Of a stretch of DNA of 64,000 nucleotides, positions 1 to 11,816 are shown piece by piece. The notes beneath the pieces were generated by a model, which was not told where the DNA came from, made no database searches, and saw only the letters and a list, made by a program, of their open reading frames with translations. The stretch spans positions 124,001 through 188,000 of the forward strand of contig JAQFWX010000025.1 of NCBI GenBank assembly GCA_027605045.1, written 5' to 3'. Numbering within the stretch: the first letter of the stretch is position 1; the number at the start of each line of letters is the position of its first letter. This DNA is from Phallus indusiatus (Eukaryota; Basidiomycota; Agaricomycetes; Phallales; Phallaceae). A program made the translations under genes and the position numbers.

Positions 1-1577
1 CTTTTACATCACGGAGGCAATAGCTGTATTCTTCTGGGCCCGAACTTCTGATCAAATTGGCAGAAAACCTGTATTGCTTTTTGGCTCGCTGTCATTGGCT
101 ATAGCTTTGCTTGCCTTTGGTTTCTCAACGACTCTTTGGAGCGTCATGGCTAGTCGTGCACTACAAGGCACGTTCTTGGTAGTGACCCCTTTCTTCTTCT
201 TTCCATTTCCTGATACGTATCTGTTTAGGTGCTTTGAACGGAAATATCGGCGTAGCAAGAGCAATGCTTTCTGAAGTAAAGAAAAGACTACTTTTATTCT
301 TTCTGTTAGTTGAATCGCGGCGTATTAGGTTACAAATGAGAGCAACAGAGCATGGGCCTTCTCGTTTACACCAGTCATGTAAGCACAGATTTTTATGCTG
401 AACAGGACATATATTGATACGTATATAAGATGGGCTACAGGGGCCACTTTAGGGTTTGTTTTATCTTATTTTTAGGTCGGTTAACTAAAAGAATATCAGT
501 CCCGTCATCGGAGGTTCCCTGTCCAAACCGGCAGAACGTTTCTCTCTCTTTTCCAGCCACTTCTGGAGAACATATCCATATCTGCTTCCTACTTTCGCAG
601 CTGCATCGTTTTCTCTCACAGCATTTTTCCTGTCTCTTTTTTGTATCCGTGAAGTAAGTTTTGCATACATATGTTATCTAGCATCCATGTCACCAAGTTT
701 CATGTTCTCACTAGACGCGAAAAAACATGCTCAAGCAATACTTGATCAGAGTCTTAGGCCGTAAAAAGCTCTTCGATAGAACAGCGACTTCGAGCAACAC
801 CAATGACTTGAATTCTCCCGCTCCGCCGTCTTCGGACACGATCAAGTTATCACTGTTGTGGAACAGACACTTACTTTCTATTCTTTTTAACCACGCATTA
901 TTAGCACTACTAGACCAATCCTACATCGCACTATTAGCAGTCTTTCTGGCAACTCCCATCACTTCTGGCGGACTAGGATTCACACCATCACAAATAGGCA
1001 TTTTGTTAGGGGCAACAGGTTTGTTCCATGGCATACTACAGCCTTTCTGTTTTGCACGTCTGTATCATAAAATGGATCCGAAACGCTTATACGCCATCTG
1101 CATGATCATGACTGTCCCTGCTTATGCTTGTTTTCCAGTAATCAATGGCTTGGCTAGAATCTGGGGACTCGACTCACCTATTATTTGGGTCGCCATTGTG
1201 CTTCAAGCCATCTTACTTCTCCCCACATACACAGCTTTCAGTGCCATGTTTATATTTATATCTTGCGCTGCTCCGACAAAGGATTTGACAGGGACCACAA
1301 ACGGTATTGCACAAACAGTCTTTTCCTCAATGGGTGCAATAGGACCAGCAGGGGTAACCGTAAGATTATTACAAACCAATTTGAAATCTAGAAAACGTTC
1401 CTGAAATATATCTGTCAGTCTTTATTTGCAGCCTCACACGAGAAACAATTATTGGGCGGGCATCTCGTTTACCTGATCATGTGCACAATAGGATGTTTTT
1501 CCGGACTTTCAGCTCACTATATACTACCGGAGAAGCCAGGGGAAGAAGTTCAACAGGACCACCGGGCCGATGACTGA
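1..1577 (+). CDS. MFS transporter, copy 1 (5' truncated by the window edge)
   Basis: Proton-linked multi-spanning membrane transporter of the major facilitator superfamily; substrate unknown. The window opens inside an exon reading FYITEAIAVFFWARTSD, then QIGRKPVLLFG, which is the MFS loop 2-3 signature (D-x-x-G-R-K-P). Later exons give ALNGNIGV, WATGATLG, PVIGG and a hydrophobic C-terminal half (727 onward) with several membrane segments, ending LPEKPGEE...RADD before TGA at 1575-1577. The part upstream of the loop is off the window. One intron (168-228) appears to use a GC donor. A 24-nt exon at 430-453 carries WATGATLG. It is a tandem paralogue of the gene at 2229-4212, with the same domain order and intron positions where both can be read. 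No frameshift or early stop was seen once introns are removed. Confidence 0.88.
168..228 (+). other. Probable GC-AG intron in MFS copy 1
   Basis: The exon ends ...CTA CAA G and the next base pair is GC (GCACGT). The acceptor is TTTAG at 224-228. Removing these 61 nt gives LQ-G-ALNGNIGV, matching copy 2, where the same junction uses a normal GTGAGC donor. GT donors nearby give the wrong phase. Confidence 0.7.
430..453 (+). other. 24-nt micro-exon in MFS copy 1
   Basis: This exon lies between acceptor ATATAAG and donor GTTTGT. It supplies WATGATLG and joins FTPVM on the left to PVIGG on the right in one frame. The paralogue has an exon of the same length and phase at 3102-3125. Confidence 0.75.
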
Positions 1578-2228
1578 GTGCTAAGGATTGGTATAAGTTT
1601 TTTGTTCGTGTAATCTTAGTATCAGCATATTCTCAGATATGTCAAATGTCTAAATGATGGATGTGGATCGGAATAACGTATTTTACCTTGAGCTTCTTGT
1701 CTAAGCGGCGCCAAAAGGGTTATTGAATAAAGTCCATCAAAAATATGTCACTTGCTGTAAGACGCTCCTTCCGCTATACTTAGGTTCGACACAAGTGTCA
1801 TTTGGCCGGCTGGCTAGAAATAACAAACCGGTAACTCAATAGCTAATAGTGGCTCCAGCTCGAACGCCGGTACCTCAGGCTATTAGTAGTAGCGAAGGTG
1901 AACTTCAGGAATTCAAATTTATTGGCGGAACTAGCAAAAACCTTATACATATCTAGTGCTTAATTGGAACGCCAATTAGCGCCACATTGGTGAGCGCAGT
2001 TTTCATATCTTGGCAATAGAATCGCTTAAGTGGTGGTAATTTGGATTACAGCCAGTAACTGACGGATGTCGCCTTTACTGCTGATTCAAAAGCATGTATC
2101 AGGACATGACAAATGAATAGCTCCAAGCGTTGCTATAAATGTATTTGATCGCTCGTTCGTATAAATGACCTGCAATCAGTCGCCCTCGTATAAGACAGCA
2201 TTAGACACCCTACTAGCCCTAGCAAAGC
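1578..2228. other. Intergenic spacer between the MFS copies
   Basis: About 650 bases with no supportable ORF. It must hold the 3' end of copy 1 and the promoter of copy 2. No clear TATA box, repeat or RNA gene was recognised. Confidence 0.6.
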
Positions 2229-4212
2229 ATGGATCGGCACCTCGATCACGACAGTTCTGATGGCCAGGACCCATACTCGGCGACACACACTTCTGACCAA
2301 TGGTCCGAAAGCTCAACCATATCTATTTCAGAAACCACCCCTCTCATAGGCAATCTAGACGGTGAAAAACAGACGCCCCTTCCCAAATTGCAAGTGGCGG
2401 CGTTGCTTCTAGTGTTGCTACCAGAGTCATTAACGTCGACTCTGATTTATCCCTTTGTGGTTCAGGTGAGTCATTATAAGCTCGACACTCGTTTTCATTA
2501 TCTAAGCGATGTCTTCGTAGCTCGTCAAAGACCTTGACGTTGTACAAGATGAAAAAGCGATTGGATATTATTCCGGTCTTATAGTAAAGCATATCTCGAC
2601 GCACATTTGTTCCATCTAACAAAAAACTATTTTTACCACCTTATCCAGGAGTCCTGTTTTTTCCTGACAGAAGCTATATGCGTCCTTATATGGGCGCGAA
2701 CGTCCGATTCAATTGGCAGGAAACCTGTCATTATGTTTGGCTCGCTGGGTCTGACTGTGGCGGTTATATGCTTCGGATTTTCAAAGACGCTGTTAGGTGT
2801 CATGGCCAGCCGTGCTCTCCAAGGTGAGCGATCCTTTGTTTTATTAAAAGATCCGAATGACAAGCGGGAAAATAGGAGCCTTAAATGGTAATACCGGTGT
2901 GGTGCGGGCAATGCTAACGGAAGTATGCAACCTTCAATGGCACTATTAATACTTAAAGACTGATTGAATTGACTAATCACCTTGTCTGAAAGATTACGGA
3001 TTCTTCAAATCGCGCCCAGGTTTTTGCCTATACACCTATCCTGTATGACTTGCTCTTTGCTAAAATTTTTTCATGAATGACGAACTAAAAAAATTGACTA
3101 GCTGGGCCACTGGCGCGACATTTGGGTGAATAATATCACAAATATATCATTTCGAAGCATGTGTTGCTGAGCCAGGTTTTTAGCCCCTTGATCGGCGGTC
3201 TTCTTGCAAAACCGGCGGAAAGACTTGCTGGCTTTGATAATGCATTTTGGAGAACATATCCATATCTTTTGCCATGTGTAGCTGCGGGGCTAGTATCCTT
3301 TTTTGCTTTTTTATCAACCGCCATTGTCGTTGACGAGGTATGTGTGCTTGTGCTTGAATTCAATTTCCTTGAAGACTGATAGGCTTTTAGACACATCCCA
3401 CCAAACCAAAACTAGTGCTTCCCTGTTTTCGTAGTAGAACCTCAAAAAACTCGGGATCGATAACCGCCGCGACAGCTTCACCGGAGAATATCCGGTTATC
3501 CCTTTTGTTGAACCGTAGAATGTTCAGCATTATAATCAATCAAGTTTTCTTAGCGTTCATTGACCAAGCCTATGTCGCTTTATTGGCTATTTTCTTGGGA
3601 ACTCCTATTGCCTCGGGCGGATTGGGTTTAGATATCTCTCAAATAGGTCTTCTTATCGGAGGGATGGGTCTATTTCACGGAATATTGCAGCCATTTTGCT
3701 TTGGACCCCTGTATCGAAGGATCGACCCTAAAACACTTTATACCATTTGTATGCTCTTGATGGTACCCATGTATGCATGCCTACCTGTGATGGGCTGGCT
3801 AGCTCGGCGACATGGGATAGAATATCCAGGGGTCTGGGTCGTTATGGCATTACATTTCATCCTTTTGTTACCGAGTTATACGGCCTTCAGTGCCATGTAT
3901 ATTTTTATTTCGTGCGCAGCACCGACCAAAGAATTACTCGGAACGACGAACGGAATTGGCCAAACCGTTTTCTCCACGATGGGGATCATTGGTCCTGCTG
4001 GTATAACAGTAAGTCTTTAAAGTCCTTCCATTTAATAATATATATCTGATGGTCATCAGTCGTTATTCGCCGTTTCTAACCAATACAATCTCTTGAACGG
4101 CCAGTTAGTGTACGTTGTCACATGCGCACTTTGCACACTTGGAGCTTTAAGTTCACACTTTTTGCTGCCGGAGAAACCAGGGGAGGAGGCGTCGAAGGAA
4201 AACCACAATTGA
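2229..4212 (+). CDS. MFS transporter, copy 2 (complete)
   Basis: Full-length major facilitator superfamily permease of the plasma or vacuolar membrane; substrate not deducible. It starts MDRHLDHDSSDGQD with an acidic, serine-rich cytosolic N-terminus containing the TTPLIG stretch common in this fungal MFS group. The first membrane segment is around LQVAALLLVLLPESL. The WARTSDSIGRKPVIMFG loop is the MFS signature. A long central hydrophilic loop (about 3390-3490) separates the two six-helix halves. The C-terminus is LLPEKPGEEASKENHN with TGA at 4210-4212. About eight to ten short introns are needed. The closest visible relative is copy 1 immediately upstream in the same orientation. Confidence 0.9.
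3102..3125 (+). other. 24-nt micro-exon in MFS copy 2
   Basis: Flanked by acceptor TTGACTAG and donor GTGAAT. It encodes WATGATFG and is needed to join TPIL to PLIGGLL. Same position and length as the exon at 430-453 in copy 1. Confidence 0.75.
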
Positions 4213-5006
4213 CGAAAGCTTAACTATAATAGGCAACTGAAAATAGATGTGCGATAATAATGATGATTGAGTGAAAATAAGCTCTTTCTATTGCTATAAC
4301 ACGACTTGCAATCATACAACTCAGCTCGATGTCCCAATTTCTGCGCCTAAGGGTTTCCTAGGGCCGGACACAATATAACATTACTTTGCGACTTGAAAAA
4401 AACGAAACATTCCGTGAAGAGCCGCCTGATTTTCACGAGGAAGAAATCGCGCGGAATCGGGAAAGGAAGTGCCACCCATGAATACCTTAGCAAATGACAG
4501 TAGGCTCAATTTAGAGACGCTAGACCCGACTCGGACACAGAAATCACCAACGAGTGAAAGGGTCATATACCAAGCTGAGCTCCCCGTGACGTTATGTGCT
4601 CTCCACAGAAATTTAATCGGAGTCCGGTCAACAGTGAACGCAGTGGACATCCACGGAATGAGTCGGAGGTGGGTTGGGCAATTACGGGCACCCGCAACTT
4701 GCGATGGAATGTAGGTGATATAAAAGTTCGTTATGAGAGGTTGTAGGGAACATAAATTGGATTGATATGGTCGCAGTCTCGTGGTGAGCCATGCAACATT
4801 ACAGGAGAACAAAGAAAATAAAAGGGGGGGCAACCGAATGCCACCATATGCCTTACGGAGTTCCGCCAATGAGCTGTGACATGTGACAATGACATTATCA
4901 CGTGGCATAAGGAAGCTCCCGAGTCTAGCGATCGAAAATTGTATATAAAATGACTGAGTCACTCAGATGTTTCAGTATACTAAATAGAGACTTACTCGAT
5001 ACGACA
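4213..5006. other. Intergenic region holding the isocitrate lyase promoter
   Basis: About 790 bases between the MFS stop and the isocitrate lyase start. A minus-strand open frame of 193 codons (4381-4962) crosses it, but it has no recognisable domain and covers the promoter, so it is not called as a gene. The only site I can support is the TATA box at 4942-4949. Confidence 0.6.
4942..4949 (+). promoter_or_regulatory. TATA box of isocitrate lyase
   Basis: TATATAAA lies 65 bases upstream of the ATG at 5007. The position suits a short 5' leader and a strongly regulated gene. Carbon-source control of fungal isocitrate lyase genes is well known, but no specific activator site was identified here. 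Confidence 0.55.
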
Positions 5007-6883
5007 ATGCAAGGCATTTCATTCCAAGAAGAAATTAGACAGGTGGAGCAATGGTGGAAGGTGAAGTTCATGGTTCAATTCTCCAATGTCTCGGGATCCT
5101 GATTCCTCCTCATAAACATTTGTTCCAGTCTCCACGATTTGCACGCACAAAGAGACCATATACCGCCGCAGATGTCGTCTCGAAGAGAGGCACACTTAGA
5201 GTACAATACCCTTCGGATGCTATGGGCAAGAAGTTATGGCATATACTAGAGAACCATTTCAAGAACCGTACACCGAGTCATACCTATGGCGCGTAAGTAT
5301 TCGGAAACTTTGATCGTTGAACGATAACCTCCTCACCAATTTCAGACTGGACCCAGTACAGGTTACGCAGATGGCGAAACATCTTGAGACCGTCTATGTA
5401 TCTGGGTATGTCTTGTCTCCGTGTTTCGTTGCATATGTGGAACTTGTTTATTTTTAACACGCATCCCGATACAGATGGCAGTCTAGTAGCACTGCGTCCT
5501 CAACGAACGAACCGGGTCCGGATTTAGCTGATTATCCATATAATACCGTCCCGAATAAAGTGCACCATCTGTTTTCTGCCCAGGTCTTCCATGATCGCAA
5601 ACAACGCGCGGGCAGACTTTCCAATCCGAACGCTGAGCCGGAAATCGACTACCTTCGGCCTATAATTGCTGATGCGGATACCGGCCATGGAGGATTGTCC
5701 GCAGTGTTTAAACTGGCGAAGTTATTCGTCGAATCAGGTGCCGCGGGTATTCACATAGAAGATCAAGCACCTGGCACGAAGAAGTGTGGACACATGGCTG
5801 GAAAGGTTCTTGTTCCTACGCAGGAGCATATTGATCGGTTGGTGGCCATCAGGTTACAATTCGATATTATGGGAGTTGAGAATCTCGTCATTGCCCGTAC
5901 GGACGCCGATGCCGCGACGCTCATCATGTCCGACGTGGACCCCAGGGATCAGGCATTCATCCTCGGATCGACGAATCCTTCCCAAGAGCCACTTACGGAA
6001 GTCATGCATAAGGCCGGCGCAAAAGGCGTTATAGGCTCTGCGTTGCAAGCTGTTGAGGATAATTGGATAGTCGAAGCTCATTTGCAAACTCTTTCGGAAG
6101 CACTTGGACATGCATTGAAAGCCAACGGATCACCGTCATACGTGGTAGAACGGTTCCTTGAGGCGACTCGTAAAGCTTCTTATCAGGAAGCACGTTCAAT
6201 CGTTCAGTCCGCGCCGTTCAACCTTCCTCAGTCTAAACTTCCCTTCTGGAGTTCTACCCATCCTCGCACACGAGAGGGGTACTTCCGAATTCGGGGCGGA
6301 ACGCCGATGTGCATTGCTCGTGGAATAGCGTTCGGACCGTATGCTGATTTAATCTGGATGGAAACTGCGAAACCAGTTCTGAAGCAAGCAAAGGATTTTG
6401 CGGACGGGGTGCATGCTGCTGATCCGACACAATGGCTTGCATACAACTTGAGTCCAAGCTTCAACTGGGATGCGGCTGGGCTGAACGGAGAGACCATGCG
6501 CGATTACGTATGGGAGTTGGGCAAGTTGGGATTCTGCTGGCAGTTCATTACCCTTGGTGGATTACACTCTACGGCGTATATCTCTGACTTGTTTGCCAAG
6601 TCTTTCAAGGATGAAGGTATGAAGGCGTACGTAGAGCTGATCCAGCGCAGGGAGAGAGAGATTGGCTGCGACGTCTTGACACATCAGAAGGTGCGTTTGC
6701 AGCACTTCCTCTCTCTTCTGGAAAAAAGATTACTGATACCATCTTTGACTTCGACTCCAACAGTGGTCTGGTGCAGAGTTGATCGACCAGCTTATAATGA
6801 CCGTTACGGGAGGTATTTCTTCGACAGCAGCTATGGGAAAAGGTGTAACGGAGGCCCAATTTATCAGCAAGACAAAACTGTAG
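5007..6883 (+). CDS. ICL1: Isocitrate lyase
   Basis: Cleaves isocitrate to glyoxylate and succinate in the glyoxylate cycle, needed for growth on acetate, ethanol and fatty acids. The product is about 537 residues, normal for the fungal enzyme. It starts [18 protein letters not shown], and intron 1 (5061-5128) joins this to [26 protein letters not shown] is the substrate/metal region and [12 protein letters not shown] holds the catalytic cysteine (KKCGH). Two more short introns follow before 5480. A last intron near 6689-6762 restores [17 protein letters not shown], and the protein ends FISKTKL at 6881-6883. Without that last splice the frame runs on to a later stop, but the encoded tail is then unrelated to the family. 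The C-terminal TKL only loosely resembles a peroxisomal PTS1. The related 2-methylisocitrate lyase is less likely given the [11 protein letters not shown] context. Confidence 0.95.
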
Positions 6884-7105
6884 AAGAGCCGGTGATGATT
6901 TAGAACGAGTATATGACCTGTTTATAGAATATTTGCTTTAGCACGTATGTAGTCAATATGAAAGAAGCATATGAAGGAATGCTATGAGCGCGTGTCACAG
7001 AGTGACACGGAGGTACACGTCGACATTTTTGAACACGAACAAATAAGAACTCTCTTTAAACCGAATGCACTTGTGAAAACCTTTTCACCATCTAATACAT
7101 CTGCT

Positions 7106-8917
7106 ATGGCATCGCAAACACGTCCAGTTCCGTCGCTGCCAGTTCTGGCTTTAGTCCCAGTAGCAGGAATCCTTATATTCCGGCCTCTAGCCGTGCCACT
7201 TTCTATGGGGACATTGCACGCATCGGTCGGATTTGCGATCCTCGCGTTCGTGGCAACTATTGCAATCATACCAGCTGTAGGAGACAAATTCATCAAAGTT
7301 GGGCTCAAAGGCCGTGATCTTCTGAAAGTTGGCGGTGGGGACATGTGCGTCTTGTGTACCTTGAGAAGATTCAGGCTGAATACGTGCGCAGACCCGAAAG
7401 CATGGGATTGATATGTGCATCCGTGTACACGCTAATGCTTATCCATTTCATTCCGTTTGTCTTTTCTTCGTTCTTACTTCCACCTCCTGTGGAAGAAGGG
7501 CTTGCCGCGGTGGAGTTTTCGTTGGCCCAAGTACGCTTCACCTGCTACCTTTTTGCTTGAATTGGCTGCTCAACAGGTTTAAAGCTTTCAGTATACCTTT
7601 CAGCTATATTATCTCTCCTCATCGCTACCCTCCTGGGTTTCATCGACGACCTATTTGATATTCGATGGCGCCACAAACTTCCTATCCCTTTGATTGCGGC
7701 AATTCCTTTACTGTTAGTGTATTATGCTGAACAGGGAGGCACATCTGTTGTCATCCCCAAACCGTTTAGACAGATTTTCGGAAACATTGTTAATCTAGGT
7801 TAGTTTTTTCCTCAGCTTGATCCAAAATAAATGCGAATGATCATATTTTAGGCCCTTTGTATTACATATACATGTCCATGTTGTCCACGTTTACCACGAA
7901 CAGTATCAATATTCTTGCTGGACTCAACGGTTTAGAAGTATCCCAATCTTTAATTATTGCACTTTCAGTATGCATCAATGATGCTCTGTATTTGCCATGG
8001 CCAAAACAATTCACAATAAAGATCCCTGTTCCCTCAATCATGTCTGGTTTGTGGCATTTCTGTACGCGTTTCTTAATTCACACCAAAGTTAACTAGAATT
8101 AATTGGCGAACGTTGGACCTGGACCATTGGAGGTGTATACACCGCTGGGTTGGCCCATGGCAGTAAAGAATTGGTTGAACGGCATTTACTCAGCCTCTAT
8201 TTCATGCTTCCACTCATTGGAGTTTGTTTGGGCTTTATGTATCATAACTGGTTGGCCCTTTCACGTATCAAAAGTTCCAATTTCTTGACTTATATTTGCA
8301 GGTATCCCGCCCGAGCTTTCCCCGGAGATACATTATGTTACTTCAGTGGAATGGCTTTCGCGGTCGTCGGTATCCAAGGGCACTTTTCAAAAACACTACT
8401 TTTATTCTTTATACCCCAAATCTTCAATTTTGTTCTCAGTTGTCCTCAACTATTTGGAATTGTACCTTGTCCAAGACATCGGCTGCCCAAGTGAGTTGTG
8501 TGTTAAGCTTTTTTCACGCCGTTATGAATTGCTCTTTTAGACTTGAACCTTCCACAATGCTTTTGAAACCTTCCGAGACGGAATTTCCTCTCCCCCCATC
8601 AAAATTGACAAATTTCACTCTTAGAGTTCTTTCTGCACTCCGACTAACACGGTTGACTATCCACGAAAAGACAAATATAATATTGACTTCGACTAATCTT
8701 ACAATACTAAATTTTCTGCTATTCAACTTACAGGATCTGGGCATTAGGTTAGGCGAGGAAGGATTAGTAGGTGTAATGATTGGGTTCCAGGCAAGTGTTC
8801 TTGATATTATCCGTAGCAATTTCTGACCTGTCGTTTTTACAGATCTTTTGTAGTATGCTTGGTTTTGTAATCCGATATGGTTTAGCAGGTCTTGTTTACG
8901 ACGGTGATCGACGATGA
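7106..8917 (+). CDS. ALG7: UDP-GlcNAc:dolichyl-phosphate GlcNAc-1-phosphate transferase
   Basis: First committed step of N-glycosylation: transfers GlcNAc-1-P from UDP-GlcNAc to dolichyl phosphate at the ER membrane (DPAGT1 in animals, the tunicamycin target). Evidence in order: hydrophobic N-terminus with [11 protein letters not shown]; intron 7345-7391 joining GGGD to [13 protein letters not shown]; the acidic motif [24 protein letters not shown], then [40 protein letters not shown]; and [17 protein letters not shown]. The C-terminus ends [17 protein letters not shown] with TGA at 8915-8917. Multiple membrane segments fit the family. The ATG at 7106 is chosen because it starts the hydrophobic region; an in-frame ATG at 6971 would add a hydrophilic leader unlike the family. 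Confidence 0.93.
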
Positions 8918-9107
8918 TATATCAAAAGTTGTTTAACTCTAAACAAACATTCATAATATCACTGTTCAAGAGTTATTTATTATATAAATTGAATATTCGA
9001 AAACCTTTTCATGATTTTCCGTCACTCTGACGTACATGCGTGTTGGCGGAAGCAGACTCCGCCGAACACGGCTTTACTCGCCCGTGCCTGTCGTCATAGA
9101 GGCAACG

Positions 9108-11684
9108 ATGCAGCTTCCTCTATTTACTTCAGTTTTGAACGCAAAGGCAGCCATCTATGACCTCGCCTGGGACTATTCTCTTACTTTCGTTGCGAAAAGC
9201 GTCATTCTATCAATCGCCGCCGGGCACCTTGCCATCGACTTGACATCGCAGGGTCTGCAAGCTAGGAGTACATACCTACCTCTCAACATAAAGGGTTATT
9301 TGCCACAGGGCGTGTCATCTCCAAAGTTGGCTCATGCGGAGCAACCGTAAGTTCTTCTTATTTTTGCCGAGTCGGGATTATGAACTGCAACGAATAATAG
9401 ACATGTGCCTGGTACGTGGGCTTCTATCATCGTTCTTTTTCGAATTAACCTATACTTCCTACAGGGTCTCCTTACAACACATTCGACGGTCCTGGATTTC
9501 CAGCTTGTCATTCAGTCGCTCAAGTTCATTACCCTACCACAGTCGATGAAATCGTCGGTATTGTGAGAGAGGTCATCAGCGCCGATAATGGAACTCTTAT
9601 TAGAGCTAGTGGTGTACGCGCAAAAAAGCTGTGTTTGTTTTCTCTCTCACCGATTATATGCCTGAATCTAGGTGGGGCACATGTGGTAAATCCATTTCCT
9701 GTTTGTCGCTCGCAGGCTTGTTTATTGCATTCGCAAGGTACGATACGATGTGCTCGGACAATCCCAACACGATTATCGTCCGCACCGACGGTTTGAACAA
9801 GATTGGCAAGTTAGACATAGTTGGAGATAAAGGATCTGTGGAGATTGAAGCTGGTCAGACTTAAAATACGAAAACGCCCTTCTCTTAATTGACTCGCTTA
9901 CACAGGCGTAACATTCTTACAATTGCAAGTTGTTGATTCCATAAAAAAAATACAGGTCATAATTTTCATATCCAGAGCGGACTGGCTGCATGAACGAGGT
10001 GCCTCCATAGGCTACACATTGGTGAATTGGAACATAACCATAGGTAAATCTTTAATTTAAGTTTACGTTTGTGAACAAGACCCATCCTTTCACAGCCGGT
10101 TCAATTGCAACAGGGTCGCATAGATCTTCCTTGAGCCAAGGTTCCCAGGTGTCTTCTGCCGCAATAGAACTCGAAATTCTGAATGGAAAAGGTTTGCTCT
10201 CTTTTCGACTGTTTTTTCCTTTATATTAATTTTTTCAGGGGATCTTGTGCGGCTGAAAAGAGATCAATCGGATGATGTCTGGCTTTCAGCTACTACTTCA
10301 CTGGGTCTCCTCGGCATCATAACTCGCGTAAAACTGGAAGTTTTCAAGGACTTCAAAGTCTATGCTAATCAAACCATGTTCGTTTCAAAATACTCGTTCG
10401 CATAGAATTCACTAACTTTATTCCAGACTTGAAGAAGATGAGGTTCTGAACGGGGACATATACGGGTTGATTGCTCCTTATGTTACAGCAAATCTTTGGG
10501 TACGCGTGTAATTAAAGTACAAGCAAGTGTGCTGTCTGGATGAAACAATTTTGTACAGTGGTGGCCAGGGCTGAAGAAGTTTCATCAAAGGACTTACGAT
10601 ATCGTACCCGTAGAAACGGAGGGAAACGCGTTCCAGGTAGGTGATTTAGAACTATTGATACTTCGTCGTATTTTGAATTGATATGGTTCAGTCCACATTC
10701 AGCGTCACTCCTTTCGAAGGTACAACCGGTAGATCCCTTTTGAATATGGGACAGAACTTTGGTTGGGCAAACTTCCTTGCCGAGAGAATCTTCTACGACT
10801 TGTGGTGTGCTCCGAATTTCCATGGTATGTCTAATCCAGTTACAAGAAAGTAAGACGGGTTATAAGTTCGTTGGCAGATAAAATCACAAATAAGCCACTA
10901 ACGTCCTGGCCCGTGTATGGGTGGGCATACGATGTCCTGATCGGTGGTTTATATCCAGACCAACTACCCGAATGGGATTATGAGTAAGGACGGGTGATAT
11001 TAATGCCTTGAACTATTTTTGATGCAGGTAATTTTAGTATTCGTGGACGCACATTTGAGATCGCAGTTCCCGTAGTTCAGGCCAACGACCTTTTGAAGCG
11101 AGTTCGTGAATTATTCGATGAAGCTGCCGCTCAGGGCAAGGCCGTGACAACGACATACCGTAGTGGGATTAATATCAAATTCGGTAAATCTTTTGATAGT
11201 TTCCTCGGTCAAACAACGGAGCGAGTGGGAGAAATCAAGGGTGATTGGTCAAAAGTATTGTCCCTGCCTTTTAAAGAATAGCTCCTGTCTAAGATAATTT
11301 CTTCTTAGGGAGCTATCATGTTCGACTTTCCGTCATATATGCCTTCAGGGGGAGATCATCATCGATACAATGAAGAATTCTGTGGGTCACAGTTTCTTTT
11401 TTTGAAACAACAATTCTCACTCACGCTTTATCAGATGCTAACCTTGCTCAAACATTAATTCGCGAATTTCCAGCTCGTCCACATTGGTCAAAAAATACAA
11501 GAGAAGTGTTAACACAGACCGTGCCAAACCTAGATAAAGAGGTGAGAGAGACAACGGTCTCTGACCTGCTGGTTGGTTAACATTATCCATGTTTCAGAGT
11601 TTGCAGAGATTTTCGAAAGTAAGAAAGACATTTGATCCGAATGGGATATACCATAGTGTGATAGCAGAAATAATTAATGTCTAA
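9108..11684 (+). CDS. FAD-linked sugar-1,4-lactone oxidase-like protein (ALO/GULO family)
   Basis: Flavoprotein resembling D-arabinono-1,4-lactone oxidase, which makes erythroascorbate in fungi. The N-terminus (MQLPLFTSVLNAK...) includes a hydrophobic stretch, AKSVILSIAAGHLAIDL, suggesting a membrane anchor. The FAD-binding PCMH region reads FDGPGFPACHSVAQVHYP, IRASGVGHMWYDTMCSD and NTIIVRTDGLNKIG, where the His in GVGHMW is the candidate covalent flavin site. It continues ERGASIGYTLVNWNIT, GSIATGSHRSSLSQGS and SLGLLGIITRVKLEVF. The C-terminal ALO-type end is TFDPNGIYHSV...IINV with stop 11682-11684. It has many short introns, including micro-exons at 9401-9411 and 9672-9685. The family assignment is firm. 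The exact substrate is inferred; a different aldonolactone or alditol is possible. Confidence 0.82.
9401..9411 (+). other. 11-nt micro-exon in the lactone-oxidase-like gene
   Basis: ACATGTGCCTG sits between introns 9347-9400 (54 nt) and 9412-9464 (53 nt), both with normal GT-AG ends. It joins EQP to HVPG to SPYNTFDGPGFP. Skipping it breaks the frame. Confidence 0.72.
9672..9685 (+). other. 14-nt micro-exon encoding the flavin-site motif
   Basis: GTGGGGCACATGTG lies between introns 9614-9671 (58 nt) and 9686-9737 (52 nt). It supplies V-G-H-M-W of RASGVGHMWYDTM, the position where this family attaches FAD to histidine. Confidence 0.8.
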
Positions 11685-11816
11685 TTTATTCATGTTATTG
11701 TAACTAAATACTTTGATTTGCTCTGCGCAAAGTTGACCTATGCGCTGCATATAACTGGAAGGAAATGAGCGCTAGACTCACAATTCACAAGCGCCTAAGT
11801 AATCATCGTACCCGAA

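Noticed and set aside
4381..4962. 193-codon open frame on the minus strand between MFS and isocitrate lyase
   Set aside because: No recognisable domain, low-complexity mix of residues, and it covers the isocitrate lyase promoter including its TATA box.
5007..6883. 2-methylisocitrate lyase instead of isocitrate lyase
   Set aside because: The [11 protein letters not shown] context and overall N- and C-terminal sequence fit isocitrate lyase better, although the families are close and a tree would settle it.
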